Source: Pasteuria penetrans
GTDB taxonomy: Bacteria > Bacillota > Bacilli > Thermoactinomycetales > Thermoactinomycetaceae
Length of the DNA: 64,000 bases
Assembly: GCF_900538055.1 (NCBI RefSeq)
Contig: NZ_UZAC03000001.1
Location: 2,046,001-2,110,000 of the forward strand
Reading direction: 5' to 3'
A model generated the notes under the pieces. It did no database searches. It saw only the letters and a program-made list of their open reading frames with translations, and was not told where the DNA came from. Every line of letters begins with the position of its first letter. The stretch's first letter is position 1. The position numbers and the translations under genes were made by a program. Positions 37,995 through 47,653 of this stretch are shown here, piece after piece.

Positions 37995-38303
37995 GGGGTC
38001 CTCCTACCGTAGAATCCCATCATGGGTAGATTGATTGGGTTTCTTAGTGTAGAATCTATCGCAATCCAGAGGAGTGACGTAAGCATATAGGTTATTGGGG
38101 AGCAAATAAGGGGGGTTTTTTAGGTACTGAGTTAGGGATCCGTGTTAGGTATGTCCCTGTAGGTATTGTTGAGTATATTCTGTTGTGCTACAATAGTATG
38201 GTAAATCTGCAATGGTACTGTAGAATTTAGTACTTAAATTTTTACGGAGATCACAGCTTTAGAATGAAACAACTGCAATTCTTACCATAGAAGAGAATCT
38301 GGG
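37995..38303. repeat. Duplicated upstream region, copy 2
   Basis: See copy 1 at 36520-36780; the same blocks are in the same order with moderate divergence and small indels. Confidence 0.7.
38166..38194 (+). promoter_or_regulatory. Sigma-A-type promoter, copy 2
   Basis: TTGTTG (38166) and TACAAT (38189) with a 17-base spacer, about 120 bases before the second DsbA-like gene. Confidence 0.7.
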
Positions 38304-38315
38304 GTGAATTTTGAT

Positions 38316-39194
38316 TTGGAGGAAAACAAAATCAAACGGCGTCAACGTTTTAAAACATTAGCCATGGCAACTCTATTGGGGTCCATTCTGGGTGTGGGCG
38401 TTTTCGTTCTATTCAAGGAACGAAAAGATCCAGGGGCCATTTCGGCAGCCGCATTTCGAGATCTTCCCTACCAAGGGAAAAAAGAAGCCCCTTTAGAAGC
38501 ATTCGAGGTTTTCGATTTCGAGTGCGTTCATTGCAGAGATTTTATTCTTAATGTTTATCCTAAAATAAAGCAGGAATACATTGATAAGGGTAAACTTAAA
38601 TTTCATCTTATAAATGTAAATTTCATAGATAAGAGTGGTTTCTTTTCCGCAGTTCCGAACATAGCAGGTCAGTTATTACTGGAACGCGATCCGGAGGGCT
38701 ATGATAAATTCTGCGAACTGGTATTCCAAAATCATAAGGATATCTTTCCGAGGGAAGAAAAGGAAACATTGAGGAAAATGATGGAGGAAATGAAAACCAT
38801 TAGTGGGAACAAGAAGGAGGAAGAGCTTACCAAAGAAGAACAAAGTAAATTATCAGAATTAAAGAGTAAGATCGAAAAAACAGCATTTGATGGAATTAAG
38901 AGCCGTTTAGCTCTTGTGCAAAAGTTGGTGGAAGGGAGTACGCAAACCGATAAAGCAAAGGAGATCAATGGAATAGTAAATGGAATAGTAAGTCCATCTG
39001 ATGATCCACAACAGCAGTCTCTGATAGAGAAAGCCCGCAAGGTAGTGGAGACAAGAACGAACCAGGTAGGGAGTCAAAAAATCGATCAAGTCCCCAAATT
39101 ATTGATTAGGAAAGAAGGGGATGATACTTTAAAGGATATTAAAAAATTTCAGGATTGGCCCTCAGTCAAAAAAGAAATTGATGATCTTTTGTAG
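38316..39194 (+). CDS. Second DsbA-like thiol-disulfide oxidoreductase
   Basis: About 292 residues. Short N-terminal anchor (TLAMATLLGSILGVGVFVLF), then a thioredoxin-fold domain with active site CVHC (FDFECVHCRDFILNVYPKIK) and cis-Pro loop (IDQVPKLLIRKEG). A long charged helical insertion (EEKETLRKMMEEMKTISGNKK...) occupies residues 145-240. More AT-rich and Lys-rich than the first DsbA. GGGGTGA followed by TTG 38316 is preferred over GTG 38304. A degenerate DsbB-like gene follows, so this is a second Dsb pair arisen by duplication. Confidence 0.8.
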   Translation: MEENKIKRRQRFKTLAMATLLGSILGVGVFVLFKERKDPGAISAAAFRDLPYQGKKEAPLEAFEVFDFECVHCRDFILNVYPKIKQEYIDKGKLKFHLINVNFIDKSGFFSAVPNIAGQLLLERDPEGYDKFCELVFQNHKDIFPREEKETLRKMMEEMKTISGNKKEEELTKEEQSKLSELKSKIEKTAFDGIKSRLALVQKLVEGSTQTDKAKEINGIVNGIVSPSDDPQQQSLIEKARKVVETRTNQVGSQKIDQVPKLLIRKEGDDTLKDIKKFQDWPSVKKEIDDLL

Positions 39195-39254
39195 ACATGA
39201 CCCCCACACCCTCTGATGGTATAGAACCAGGGGGTAGGGGGGTTCAGACAAGGG

Positions 39255-39641
39255 GGTAATGAGATAGGAAGTTCGTGGCGAAAATGGGGATATGAGTATG
39301 GTTTCTACTTAGCTTGGATCCTTTCCTTAGTGAGTATGTTTGCCAGTCTCTACCAGAGTGAAATTTTGGAATTCCTCCCCACGGGGGACACTACCAATGT
39401 ATATTGGTTGCAAAGGATTTGTATGGTGCCCTTGGTCTTCATTCTGGGAAAAGCTGTTTTGGACGATTATCGTCCCGTCATTAGGTACTGTGTTCCTCTA
39501 GTTGCTATGGGAATTTGCAGTTCTGTTATCTACCTCTACCGATCACCACAAGAAAATGCGGCCTTTCTGGGGCTTACATCTTTTTTGTTGATTTTATTTT
39601 GTCTTTTTCTTTCCCTCCGTCGGGGAGGGGAAGGGGCATAA
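39255..39641 (+). pseudogene. Degenerate DsbB-like protein lacking its first Cys pair
   Basis: Joined from about 39255, the frame aligns with BdbC: EYGFYLAWILSLVSMFASLYQSEI..., then TTNVYWLQRICMVPLVFILGKAV against PCNLCWFQRSIMFPLAFLLGWAA. Both Cys of the first pair are gone, and the second loop pair is also absent. Three membrane segments remain. No normal start codon is visible at the 5' end; ATG 39330 would lose the first membrane segment. It cannot work as a quinone-linked oxidase. Confidence 0.65.
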
Positions 39642-39782
39642 CATGGGTTGTAAGACATTACGGTTACAAATGGGTTTTTTTCACGGGTCGTTGGTACAAA
39701 ATTGCATAGTATAGAAGCAAAACCCTGTGGGCATCTGCCAAAACCGTTGAATGTATCGAGTTTCAGGAAGGGGGGAAAACCC

Positions 39783-39978
39783 CGTGGATTCGTATTGTGG
39801 TCCAGACTGTCATGAAAATCCAGGATCGTTTCATCATCATCACAGTTGGGGTTGGATTGTTGTTGCTATTTTGGCTATTGCCCTCATCGGGTGGTTATGG
39901 CATTACCACAGGGGGGGACGGGATGGAAACTGTGGTGGGATAGGTCCTCAGGGTGGAACACCTTGTGTTGGTACGTGA
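39783..39978 (+). CDS. Small His-rich single-span membrane protein
   Basis: About 64 residues. GTG 39783 follows AAGGGGGG by six bases. Cys and His cluster at the N-terminus (DSYCGPDCHENPGSFHHHHSWG), one membrane segment (WIVVAILAIALIGWLW) and a Gly/Cys-rich tail follow. Metal binding is conceivable. No family recognised. Confidence 0.5.
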
Positions 39979-39982
39979 TCTT

Positions 39983-40405
39983 TCATTCCTGCCCATGACG
40001 GTAATTTTCCTCGCGATAGGGATTTTTCCAGGTGGCTATGGCTATCCAGAACCAACCGAGAATAAAACATCCCCCTCCGATGGGCGTGACGGCACCTAGT
40101 ATTTTGTAATCCGTGAGCGCCAAGAGATACAAACTACCGGAGAAAATAACAGTTCCTGCTGTGAGTAACCAACCGCTTGTGGAAAGGGCCCTGTTCAGTG
40201 GGCTCTTCTTCATTGCGAGTAAAATCCCTATAAAGAGAAGGCCAAGACCATGGATAATCTGATAAAAGGATGCGGTCGTCCATGATTGCATTGAGATGGT
40301 AGAAAGGTACTGGCCCAGGAAATGTGCACCAAAGGCTCTGCATGCCACGCCTAGCGCCAACAGACTGGCACCTATACTTAAGAAGATGGATTTTGGTCTT
40401 GTCAT
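39983..40405 (-). CDS. DUF423 family membrane protein
   Basis: 140 residues, four membrane segments. The family pattern is complete: GASLLALGVACRAFGAHFL, SWTTASFYQIIHGLGLLFIG, GWLLTAGTVIFSGSLYLLALTDYKILGAVTPIGGGCFILGW. Function is unknown (B. subtilis YwdK is a member). ATG 40405 is chosen because GGGGGGAG precedes it; the frame is open 47 codons further upstream. The gene overlaps nothing and is convergent with the small His-rich gene. Confidence 0.88.
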   Translation of the reverse strand: MTRPKSIFLSIGASLLALGVACRAFGAHFLGQYLSTISMQSWTTASFYQIIHGLGLLFIGILLAMKKSPLNRALSTSGWLLTAGTVIFSGSLYLLALTDYKILGAVTPIGGGCFILGWFWIAIATWKNPYREENYRHGQE

Positions 40406-40633
40406 GAAGCTCCCCCCTTGGGATTGATTCAACAACCCTCCCCCCCATGTTGTTGAATCTCCGGTGCGTTTAGATCCGGTGCTTGCTCCGGAGGGTCGTA
40501 AGAATTCCGGATCCAACCGAGCAAGGTCATAAGGTTGTTCAACCACTGAGTACGTTCAGTCGCGTTGGTTTTGTCAACGATTCATCAAGTGCAAATCCGT
40601 TGGATGGATTCCCTTAGGGGCCTGGCTTGCCGG

Positions 40634-40662
40634 TTGTGTGATAAGGACTCACGTGGTAGAAT
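40634..40662 (+). promoter_or_regulatory. Promoter candidate for hisS-aspS
   Basis: TTGTGT (40634) and TAGAAT (40657), 17 bases apart, 68 bases before hisS. No T-box leader is visible. Confidence 0.5.
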
Positions 40663-40729
40663 GACCCAAGATTGGAAGGGAAGATGGAGGGTTTCCTGAA
40701 TTTTTAGGGGGAGAGGGGGTAGTGGATGG

Positions 40730-42008
40730 ATGCCCTATCGTTCACCACGTGGTACCGCAGATATCATACCGCCAGGGGCGGAACAGTGGCATTGGCTGGA
40801 GGAACGTGCTCGTTCTGTGATGGCTCGGTATGGTTTTCAAGAGGTAAGGACGCCTATTTTTGAGGAGGCGGGGCTTTTCAGCGAGAGCGCAGGTACTGCA
40901 ACGGATATTGTAAACAAAGAAATGTATTGCTTCGAGGATCGTAGTCGCCGTCCCTTGGCCCTTCGTCCAGAGGGGACGGCGGGTGCTGTTCGTGCTTTGA
41001 TTCAAAGCAAGGCCTATGGGGAGCAACCATTTCCTATTCGCTGGTACTATATGGGTCCCATGTTTCGTTATGAAAAACCCCAGGCAGGACGGTATCGCCA
41101 GTTCCATCAGATAGGGGTGGAGGCATGGGGAGAGCAGGACCCCGCATTGGACGTGGACGTAATGGCTATGGGTTTCGATTGTCTACGAGCATGGGGGATC
41201 GAGGACACAACGTTGCTCATTCACACAGTGGGGGATACGGAGACACGTGCTCGTTATCGTCAACAGCTAGTGGAATACTTACGGAACTATGAATCTGAGT
41301 TACCCATGGTGGATCAAGAGCGTTTGTCAACCAGTCCCCTCCGTGTTTTGGATAGCAAGGAGGGAATCACCCAGCAGCTGTTGTTGGAAGCGCCCAAGTT
41401 GATTGATTGTCTGACGCCGATAGCTGAACAACATTGGAACCATGTGTGTGCCATCTTGAACACCTTGAACCTATCGTACCATATTGAGCCACGACTTGTT
41501 CGTGGTCTTGATTACTACACCCATACGGTGTTTGAATGGGTGACCCCTTCTTCCCATACACAAGCAGGTACATTGGGAGGGGGGGGGGCGATATGATCAG
41601 TTGGTCCGACAACTAGGGGGGCCAGAACTTCCTGGCATAGGCTTTGCTTTCGGTATGGAACGGTTGTTGCTAGTTTTGCGATCACTCGGTGCCCTGCCGC
41701 AGAGGGAGGGGGTTCCGGATGTGATCGTTTTGGTTTGGGAGGATATTGCTTTACATAGGGCAAGCCGTGTCGTGGCTCGTCTTCGCCAAGCGGGGATTTA
41801 CTGTGACCGTCTGTATGGACTTCGTAGTCTCAAGTCGCAGTTGCGTACGGCTCACCGGCGTGGGGCAAGATTTGTTCTCCTATTGGGCGGACAAGAATAC
41901 GCGAAGGGACAGGTACTTCTTAAGAACATGTCTTCGGGGGAACAAGTCACCGTATCTGAGGAGGAAATAGTGATCCATTTGCGAGCTCATCTGGAAAGGG
42001 ATATGTAG
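40730..42008 (+). CDS. hisS: Histidyl-tRNA synthetase, frameshifted at a G10 run
   Basis: Class II synthetase charging tRNA-His. Frame 1 (40730-41596) holds motif 1, YRSPRGTADIIPP, RPEGTAGAVRALI, motif 2 (WYYMGPMFRYEKPQAGRYRQFHQIGVE) and LVRGLDYYTHTVFEW, and then stops after LGGGGAI. The frame one base back (from about 41590 to 42008) continues exactly as expected: RYDQLVRQLGGPELPGIGFAFGMERLLL (motif 3) and the anticodon-binding domain. The break falls in ten consecutive G (41579-41588); nine would give LGGGGRYD and an intact protein of about 425 residues. Either a sequencing error, a real frameshift, or slippage restores the product. ATG 40730 follows GAGAGGGGG. Confidence 0.92.
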
Positions 42009-42220
42009 GGGGGCCTAAAGGGGATCAAGGACCAGATTCTTCCCAACTGGTTGTTTTTTTGTCATAATATCCAATCATCAAAATGATATCCTCAAACGAT
42101 GTTTGCTTGAATGAATGGTAGAACAACCCAATTACGATAATTTATACTCTTAGGAATGATACCTCCTCCTTTTTTAGGGTAGTGGATGGGACAGGAGAGA
42201 TTTTGAAAAGAGGTAGGGAA

Positions 42221-44005
42221 ATGGAATGGCAACGGGAACATTGGGTAGAAGAAACACCTCAATACCTAGGACAAGAGGTGGTTCTCAACGGTTGGCTGCA
42301 AAGGCGGAGGGATTTAGGCGGTCTCATTTTTTTGGAATTACGTGATCGGTCCGGAGTAGTACAGATTTTATGTCCGGCAGGGGCGCAGCAAGTGCGTTCT
42401 CTTGCCGCGCAGATACCGATTGAATCAGTCATTGCTGTTCGTGGGGAGGTGGTAAAACGTTCGGAGGATACGGTCCATCCCACCCTGCCCACGGGTACCA
42501 TCGAGATTTATGCTAGCGAACTCCATTGTCTGAACGCGGCAACGCCCTTGCCCTTTTCGGTGGTAGAGGAAGGGGATGTGGATGAACAGGTCCGTCTACG
42601 CCATCGTTATTTGGATCTACGACGCCCTTCCTGGCAGGAACGTTTACGTTTGCGTCATCGGGTTTGTCAGTCCCTGCGCCAGGTATTGGATCAACAACAC
42701 TTTTGTGAGGTTGAGACTCCCTTACTCACGAGGAGTACCCCTGAGGGAGCGCGGGATTACCTTGTTCCCAGCCGTGTTCGACCGGGGGAGTTTTATGCTT
42801 TGCCACAGTCACCACAACTCTTCAAGCAATTGCTAATGGTTGCAGGTACAGAACGATACTACCAATTTGCTCGCTGTTTCCGTGATGAGGATCTGCGAGC
42901 GGATCGACAGCCGGAGTTTACCCAGTTGGATATAGAGCTTTCCTTTGCTACCATGGGCGAGTTGCAACATCTGTTGGAAAATCTATTGCTCACTGCTATA
43001 CATGTCGCAACGGGAAAACAGTTGCAAGGGTCTTTTCCCAAAATCACCTACGCAGAAGCTATGGCGAAGTATGGTACAGATAAACCAGATTTGCGGATCA
43101 ACCTACCCCCTATCACCGACGTTTCTCCTGCCTTTCCTGCTACCGAGGTGGACGTGATTGCAAAAGTGTTGCAGGAGGGGGGGAGTGTACAAGCCCTTTG
43201 TGTACCTGAAGCCTCTGGAATTAGTAGAAAAAAGCTCGGGGAGTGGGAAAAAAAGGCACGTAGTCTTGGCGCGGGGGGTCTGATGTGGTTCCTTCTCCAT
43301 CAGGAAGATATCAAGGGACCCTTGGTAAAACGTTGTCATGAACACGAGCTGACAGCCCTTCGAACCCTGACAGGGGCGACGGAGGGGGATGCAATTCTCC
43401 TGTTAGCGGGCGATACGGAGAAAGTTTTGCCTATTGCGGGGGCGATACGTCTGCATGTTGCTAGGGATATGGGGTGCGTGTTTTCTGGCTATGTTCCTGT
43501 ATGGATAGTGGACTTTCCGCTCTGGGAACGTAATGTGCTAAAGGACCAATTGGATCCCTTGCATCATCCCTTTACCCATCCTGTAGAGGAAGATATGGTG
43601 TATTGGGACACGAATCCTGAGCAAATTCGTGCAAAGGCTTTTGATTTGGTCGTCAATGGCTATGAGATAGGAAGTGGCGGCTGTAGGATTCATGATCCTG
43701 CCCTCCAACGACGCGTGCTGCAGGCAATGGGCTGGGCCGCGGAGGAAATAGAAACGGAATTTGGTTTTCTACTGCATGCCTTATCCCACGGTGCCCCCCC
43801 CCATCTTGGATTTGGTTTGGGGATCGATCGTCTGTTGTTGTTACTCACCGGGAAGGGTAGTTTGCGGGATTGTATTGCTTTCCCTAAAAATGCGGCGGGC
43901 ATGTGTCCGTTGATGGGGTCCCCTGCCCCTGTGACAAAAGAGCAGTTGGAAGTACTCTCACTACGCTGTCTTACCCCGCAGTGGGATAGGGGGAAAGAGA
44001 AATGA
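42221..44005 (+). CDS. aspS: Aspartyl-tRNA synthetase
   Basis: 594 residues, bacterial type. N-terminal OB anticodon-binding domain (VVLNGWLQRRRDLGGLIFLELRDRSGVVQI), class II core with motif 1 (RHRYLDLRRPSWQERLRLRHRV), TPEGARDYLVPSRV, motif 2 (RYYQFARCFRDEDLRADRQPEFTQLDIE), the bacterial insertion domain and motif 3 (HLGFGLGIDRLLLLL). GAGGTAGGG before ATG 42221 and homology starting at MEWQREHW set the start. It is downstream of hisS, the usual Bacillus pairing, and probably co-transcribed. Confidence 0.96.
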   Translation: MEWQREHWVEETPQYLGQEVVLNGWLQRRRDLGGLIFLELRDRSGVVQILCPAGAQQVRSLAAQIPIESVIAVRGEVVKRSEDTVHPTLPTGTIEIYASELHCLNAATPLPFSVVEEGDVDEQVRLRHRYLDLRRPSWQERLRLRHRVCQSLRQVLDQQHFCEVETPLLTRSTPEGARDYLVPSRVRPGEFYALPQSPQLFKQLLMVAGTERYYQFARCFRDEDLRADRQPEFTQLDIELSFATMGELQHLLENLLLTAIHVATGKQLQGSFPKITYAEAMAKYGTDKPDLRINLPPITDVSPAFPATEVDVIAKVLQEGGSVQALCVPEASGISRKKLGEWEKKARSLGAGGLMWFLLHQEDIKGPLVKRCHEHELTALRTLTGATEGDAILLLAGDTEKVLPIAGAIRLHVARDMGCVFSGYVPVWIVDFPLWERNVLKDQLDPLHHPFTHPVEEDMVYWDTNPEQIRAKAFDLVVNGYEIGSGGCRIHDPALQRRVLQAMGWAAEEIETEFGFLLHALSHGAPPHLGFGLGIDRLLLLLTGKGSLRDCIAFPKNAAGMCPLMGSPAPVTKEQLEVLSLRCLTPQWDRGKEK

Positions 44006-44468
44006 GGCTACTTTTAGGATTGAGACAAAACATATCCTAAAGTTGGGGCGTAAACGGATCCGTGGGCAGGATGATGAGTGCGGTTGGGAGTGTGTGTTCC
44101 CGTGGGTCCCAAAGAAGATTGAAACGAAACCATCACAATTTTATAATTTTATTGTGGATTTTATTTTGATATACAAACCAATTGCAAGAACAGAGAAACT
44201 TTGATACCATGGGGACTGGGGAGGTTCTGCTGTGTACGTGCATTCCCGTTGTGTTTTGAAACCTAACATGCGTGTTTTTGGGGAGCCCTACATGATTCAA
44301 CGTGCGTGGCAACCCCCTATGGGGGAATCGCAACATCGTTGACCGCGGGCACCCACCTGTGGAGGGCAGGTTTAGAGCCCGGGATTCACGGCATGGCGGG
44401 CCCCCTCTTCATTTGTCTTTGTATGGGGCATGATTTACTAGGTACATGGGGGTGTAGTAATCCCGCTA

Positions 44469-45064
44469 TGCGTATCGGCGTGGATCTTGATGGGACGGTG
44501 GAGGATACGTCTGCGATGGCTATAGGGGTGTACAATCAATTGTTTGGACGCACAATGTCATCGAGTGATTTTGATTTCGAGCTTTGTGGTGGGGGTGGGA
44601 TTCACATTGGTGCTGTTTATGATATGGGGGAGGAGGAGGCCCAACGTCTCTGGACCCAGTGGCAGGCCTATTTTTATGAGAACGGTCGCCCCTTTGAACA
44701 TGCAGCGGCTGCTTTACAAAAAATTCACATCGATCATGAAATTCACTTTATTACAGCCCGCCCCGATACTCCCGTTGTTCGTGGAGCCACAAGAGCATGG
44801 CTGAAGAGACATCAATTTCCTTTTACGGAAGAGAATTTACATATGAATTCCTTAAAAAAGGGTGAGTTATCCGCGCAACTGGGGATAGGAGTGTTTTTCG
44901 AAGATGATCCCCTTCACCTCCAAAATTTAGCAGATCATGGAATTTATGTAATAATAGTAGATTCTCCCTATAATCGGTCGTTCTCCTGTCCTCTGCAGCA
45001 ACGGATGCATTGCTGGGATGAGGCAATCGGGCTTATACCCAGTGTTTCCCTTCCTTTAGGGTAG
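44469..45064 (+). CDS. HAD 5'(3')-deoxyribonucleotidase, YqfW/NT5C type (paralogue 2)
   Basis: 198 residues. MRIGVDLDGTVEDT carries the nucleophile and acid Asp (D-x-D-G-T); HFITARPDTPVVR is motif II; KKGELSAQLGIGVFFEDDPLHLQNL gives Lys and the Asp pair of motifs III/IV; VDSPYNRSFSCPL ends the domain. It likely dephosphorylates deoxynucleoside monophosphates. ATG 44469 begins the conserved domain. It is one of three paralogues in the window; the next lies 220 bases downstream. Confidence 0.8.
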
Positions 45065-45286
45065 ATTTTTGCCGAGTTATGTTTTTATTGAAATAGGAAT
45101 ATAGGTGGACAAGGTTCTCGCTCATTCCCTTAAACTACTACCCTTATGGATCTCCCCCCTTAGGGATGCTTTGTTGATGTGTTTGGTGTGGTAAGGGGAA
45201 CCCCGATGAATGTTCCATCCGCTGGGTTGGAGCGTTTTTTTTATACAGTCGCTGATAGGAATATTTGGATAGGGGGTGGTTTTTGG

Positions 45287-45889
45287 ATGCGTATTGGTGT
45301 TGATCTTGATGGGACGGTAAAAAACACTTTTGCAACGGCCGTGACCATGTTCAATCAATGGTTTAAGCGGGAGTTATCACTGAACGATTTCAACTTTGAT
45401 TCTCTTCGCCTTGATCTAGCCTATGGGGTAGGGATAGAGGAAATCACTCGATTATGGCATCAGTGGGAGAATAACATTTATAAGAATAGTCATCCCTTTG
45501 AACATGCGGTTTCGACTTTGCAGAATTTCCAAAAAGAACACGAGATCTATTTTATCACGGCCCGCCCTGATACGCTCCCAGTACGGGAGGTAACAGAGGC
45601 CTGGTTGCGAAAGTACTTGTTTCCTTTCACGGGGAAAAACCTGTATATGAACTCCATAGAAAAAGGGAAACTGTCCGAGGATCTAGGGATAGAAATATTT
45701 TTTGAGGATGACCCAATTCATCTGCAAAACCTGGTTCATTATAAAATACCAACTGTAATCATGGATGCCCCCTACAACCGATCCTTCTCCCACCCTCTAC
45801 GGCGCATGCATTGTTGGAGTGAGGCTGATCAATTCATCTGTGTAGTCCCTTACAATGAGGTTGACTCTCTTTCCACAGGGAGTGAATAG
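45287..45889 (+). CDS. HAD 5'(3')-deoxyribonucleotidase, YqfW/NT5C type (paralogue 3)
   Basis: 200 residues. MRIGVDLDGTVKNT, YFITARPDTLPVREVTEAWL, KGKLSEDLGIEIFFEDDPIHLQNL and MDAPYNRSFSHPL show a complete HAD nucleotidase. It is closer to the degenerate domain at 32424 than paralogue 2 is (shared REVTE-WLRK-LFPFTG-NL). AGGGGGTG precedes ATG 45287. Confidence 0.8.
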   Translation: MRIGVDLDGTVKNTFATAVTMFNQWFKRELSLNDFNFDSLRLDLAYGVGIEEITRLWHQWENNIYKNSHPFEHAVSTLQNFQKEHEIYFITARPDTLPVREVTEAWLRKYLFPFTGKNLYMNSIEKGKLSEDLGIEIFFEDDPIHLQNLVHYKIPTVIMDAPYNRSFSHPLRRMHCWSEADQFICVVPYNEVDSLSTGSE

Positions 45890-45897
45890 TCCCCACT

Positions 45898-46459
45898 GCT
45901 CTATGGGGTGCTTGATGAATCGGGAACCATGCAATTTTTTATGATTTCCCCGAAAATGGTCGGGTGGATGGGATTATGGCCAAAGCTAGTGTCATCTTTA
46001 CAGGGTCCCCTTTTTTGTCCCTTCTGTGTTATCGGATGACCCGTTTCGGGGTCTATTTTTGATAAATTATTTCACATTAATATACAATAAAAATTAAATT
46101 TACTACAATTACCCTATGGTATTCATTCACCCCAGAATACGACCGTTCCTTTGAACACCTGTTATTTCTCAGGGACCTTTTTAAACTCATACTAAAGGGA
46201 CTGTGCGTAGATATCCTCCCGCTTGGGCCTATTCTGGTTATCGTGAATCTTGGCGATGCACTGGACCTAAAAGTTCTTTATACCAATAATCCCATGGGGG
46301 CCGAGAGGTCAGTGACTGGGTGAAGATCTTGGCCCAGTACCCTATCCTCTACCTTGGGGGGATTCTTCAGTTGATCTGGTTCTATTCCCGTAGTGAGTGG
46401 GGATCCATTCCAGGTCCTCATACGAGATTGAGTATGATTTTATTCCACCATAATGTGGG
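45898..46459. other. Intergenic stretch, possibly with unrecognised remnant
   Basis: No supported gene. Around 46190-46440 several broken frames read protein-like (for example ILVIVNLGDALDLKVLYTNNPMGAERS), suggesting an old coding remnant that I cannot assign. Confidence 0.35.
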
Positions 46460-46516
46460 GTGGATGCATACTATAAAATAATGGAGATCATGATGGCAAG
46501 GGGAGGATTGAGAGTG

Positions 46517-46798
46517 ATGAAAAAAATTTTTATGGGTATCATCACCCCGCCAGGGCGGGGGAATGGGGCCAGACAAACCCCTGTGCCGGCTGTGGTTGTT
46601 CATGGAAATTACAATACCCAGTCTGTAGTAGTACATACCGGGATGGCCTCTGTAGTGGTAGTGCGAAACAGGGGACTTTCCACGGATAATAACCTTTCAG
46701 CTGAGTCTAATGTACAGGGTTTCTGGTATACGGAAGGTTATAGTCGTCCTTATTGCATAGGTGTAGAACGAGATGTTCTTATGGATCGCTGGAGTTAG
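46517..46798 (+). CDS. Small hypothetical protein before the phosphoesterase gene
   Basis: 93 residues from ATG 46517, ten bases after GGGGAGG. Sequence is Val/Asn-rich (TPVPAVVVHGNYNTQSVVVHTGMASVVVV). Its stop codon is one base before the GTG of the next gene, suggesting coupling. No family recognised. Confidence 0.45.
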   Translation: MKKIFMGIITPPGRGNGARQTPVPAVVVHGNYNTQSVVVHTGMASVVVVRNRGLSTDNNLSAESNVQGFWYTEGYSRPYCIGVERDVLMDRWS

Positions 46799-46799
46799 A

Positions 46800-47534
46800 G
46801 TGAGTATTTATGCTATTAGTGATCTGCATCTTTCCTTTCGCCATCCTGTATCATTAGATGGTTGGGATGCACAACGTGATCGTACCAAGCCCATGGACAC
46901 ATTTGGTTGGCATAACCACGAGGAACAGATTCGTGACCATTGGTTGGCTACTGTACGCACGGAGGATACGGTATTGATTCCTGGGGACATTAGTTGGGCT
47001 ATGCGCCTATGTGAGGCGGTTCATGATTTGGACTGGATTGCTCAGTTACCAGGGCGTAAGATTTTGTCTCCTGGAAATCATTGCTACTATTATCGCAGCA
47101 AGAAACAAATACGTGCAGCGATGCCTCTTTGTATGAAATGGCTGGATGCTGATGGAACACTGGTGGAAGGACAGGTTATTGTAGCAACAAGGGGTTGGAA
47201 TTTGCCAGGGGATCCTTATTTCCGGGAGGGAGTGGACCGAGGAATTTATGATCGTCAGGTGGGGCGTTTGCGTCTGGCCCTACAGATGGCGAGTAGGAAT
47301 CATCCTGGGCTTCCTATCATTGCCATGCTCCATTATCCCCCCTTAACGACCCATGTTTCCTCATCTGGTTTTTTTGATCTCCTACAGGATTATAATGTAC
47401 ATACCTGTGTTTATGGTCATTTGCATGGAAAAACGGCCGAAACAGCAATCGAGGGAAGGGTGGGTCATGTTCATTTAAAGTTGGTGTCCTGTGATGTTCT
47501 TCAATTTCGCCCCTATTTGGTTCTTTCATCCTGA
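46800..47534 (+). CDS. Calcineurin-like metallophosphoesterase
   Basis: 244 residues. Di-metal motifs are in order: AISDLHLSF (D-x-H), IPGDISWAM (GD), LSPGNHCYYY (GNH[D] with Cys in place of Asp), MLHYPP (H) and VYGHLHGK (GHxH). Substrate unknown. GTG 46800 follows GGAG and begins the conserved domain; the frame is open upstream to 46773. Confidence 0.85.
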   Translation: MSIYAISDLHLSFRHPVSLDGWDAQRDRTKPMDTFGWHNHEEQIRDHWLATVRTEDTVLIPGDISWAMRLCEAVHDLDWIAQLPGRKILSPGNHCYYYRSKKQIRAAMPLCMKWLDADGTLVEGQVIVATRGWNLPGDPYFREGVDRGIYDRQVGRLRLALQMASRNHPGLPIIAMLHYPPLTTHVSSSGFFDLLQDYNVHTCVYGHLHGKTAETAIEGRVGHVHLKLVSCDVLQFRPYLVLSS

Positions 47535-47653
47535 GTGGGGAAAGGCTCCTGCCCGTTGCGATTTTTCAGGAAAGGGTCTACAATGGAGGGAGAATTGTGG
47601 CGTATGGTTGGGATAGAGGTCCCCTGTTGGACCATTACGGGAGGGATTTATAA

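Noticed and set aside
40546-42220. Possible T-box leader before hisS or aspS
   Set aside because: No T-box core sequence or specifier-loop layout is visible in either upstream region; only a promoter candidate at 40634.
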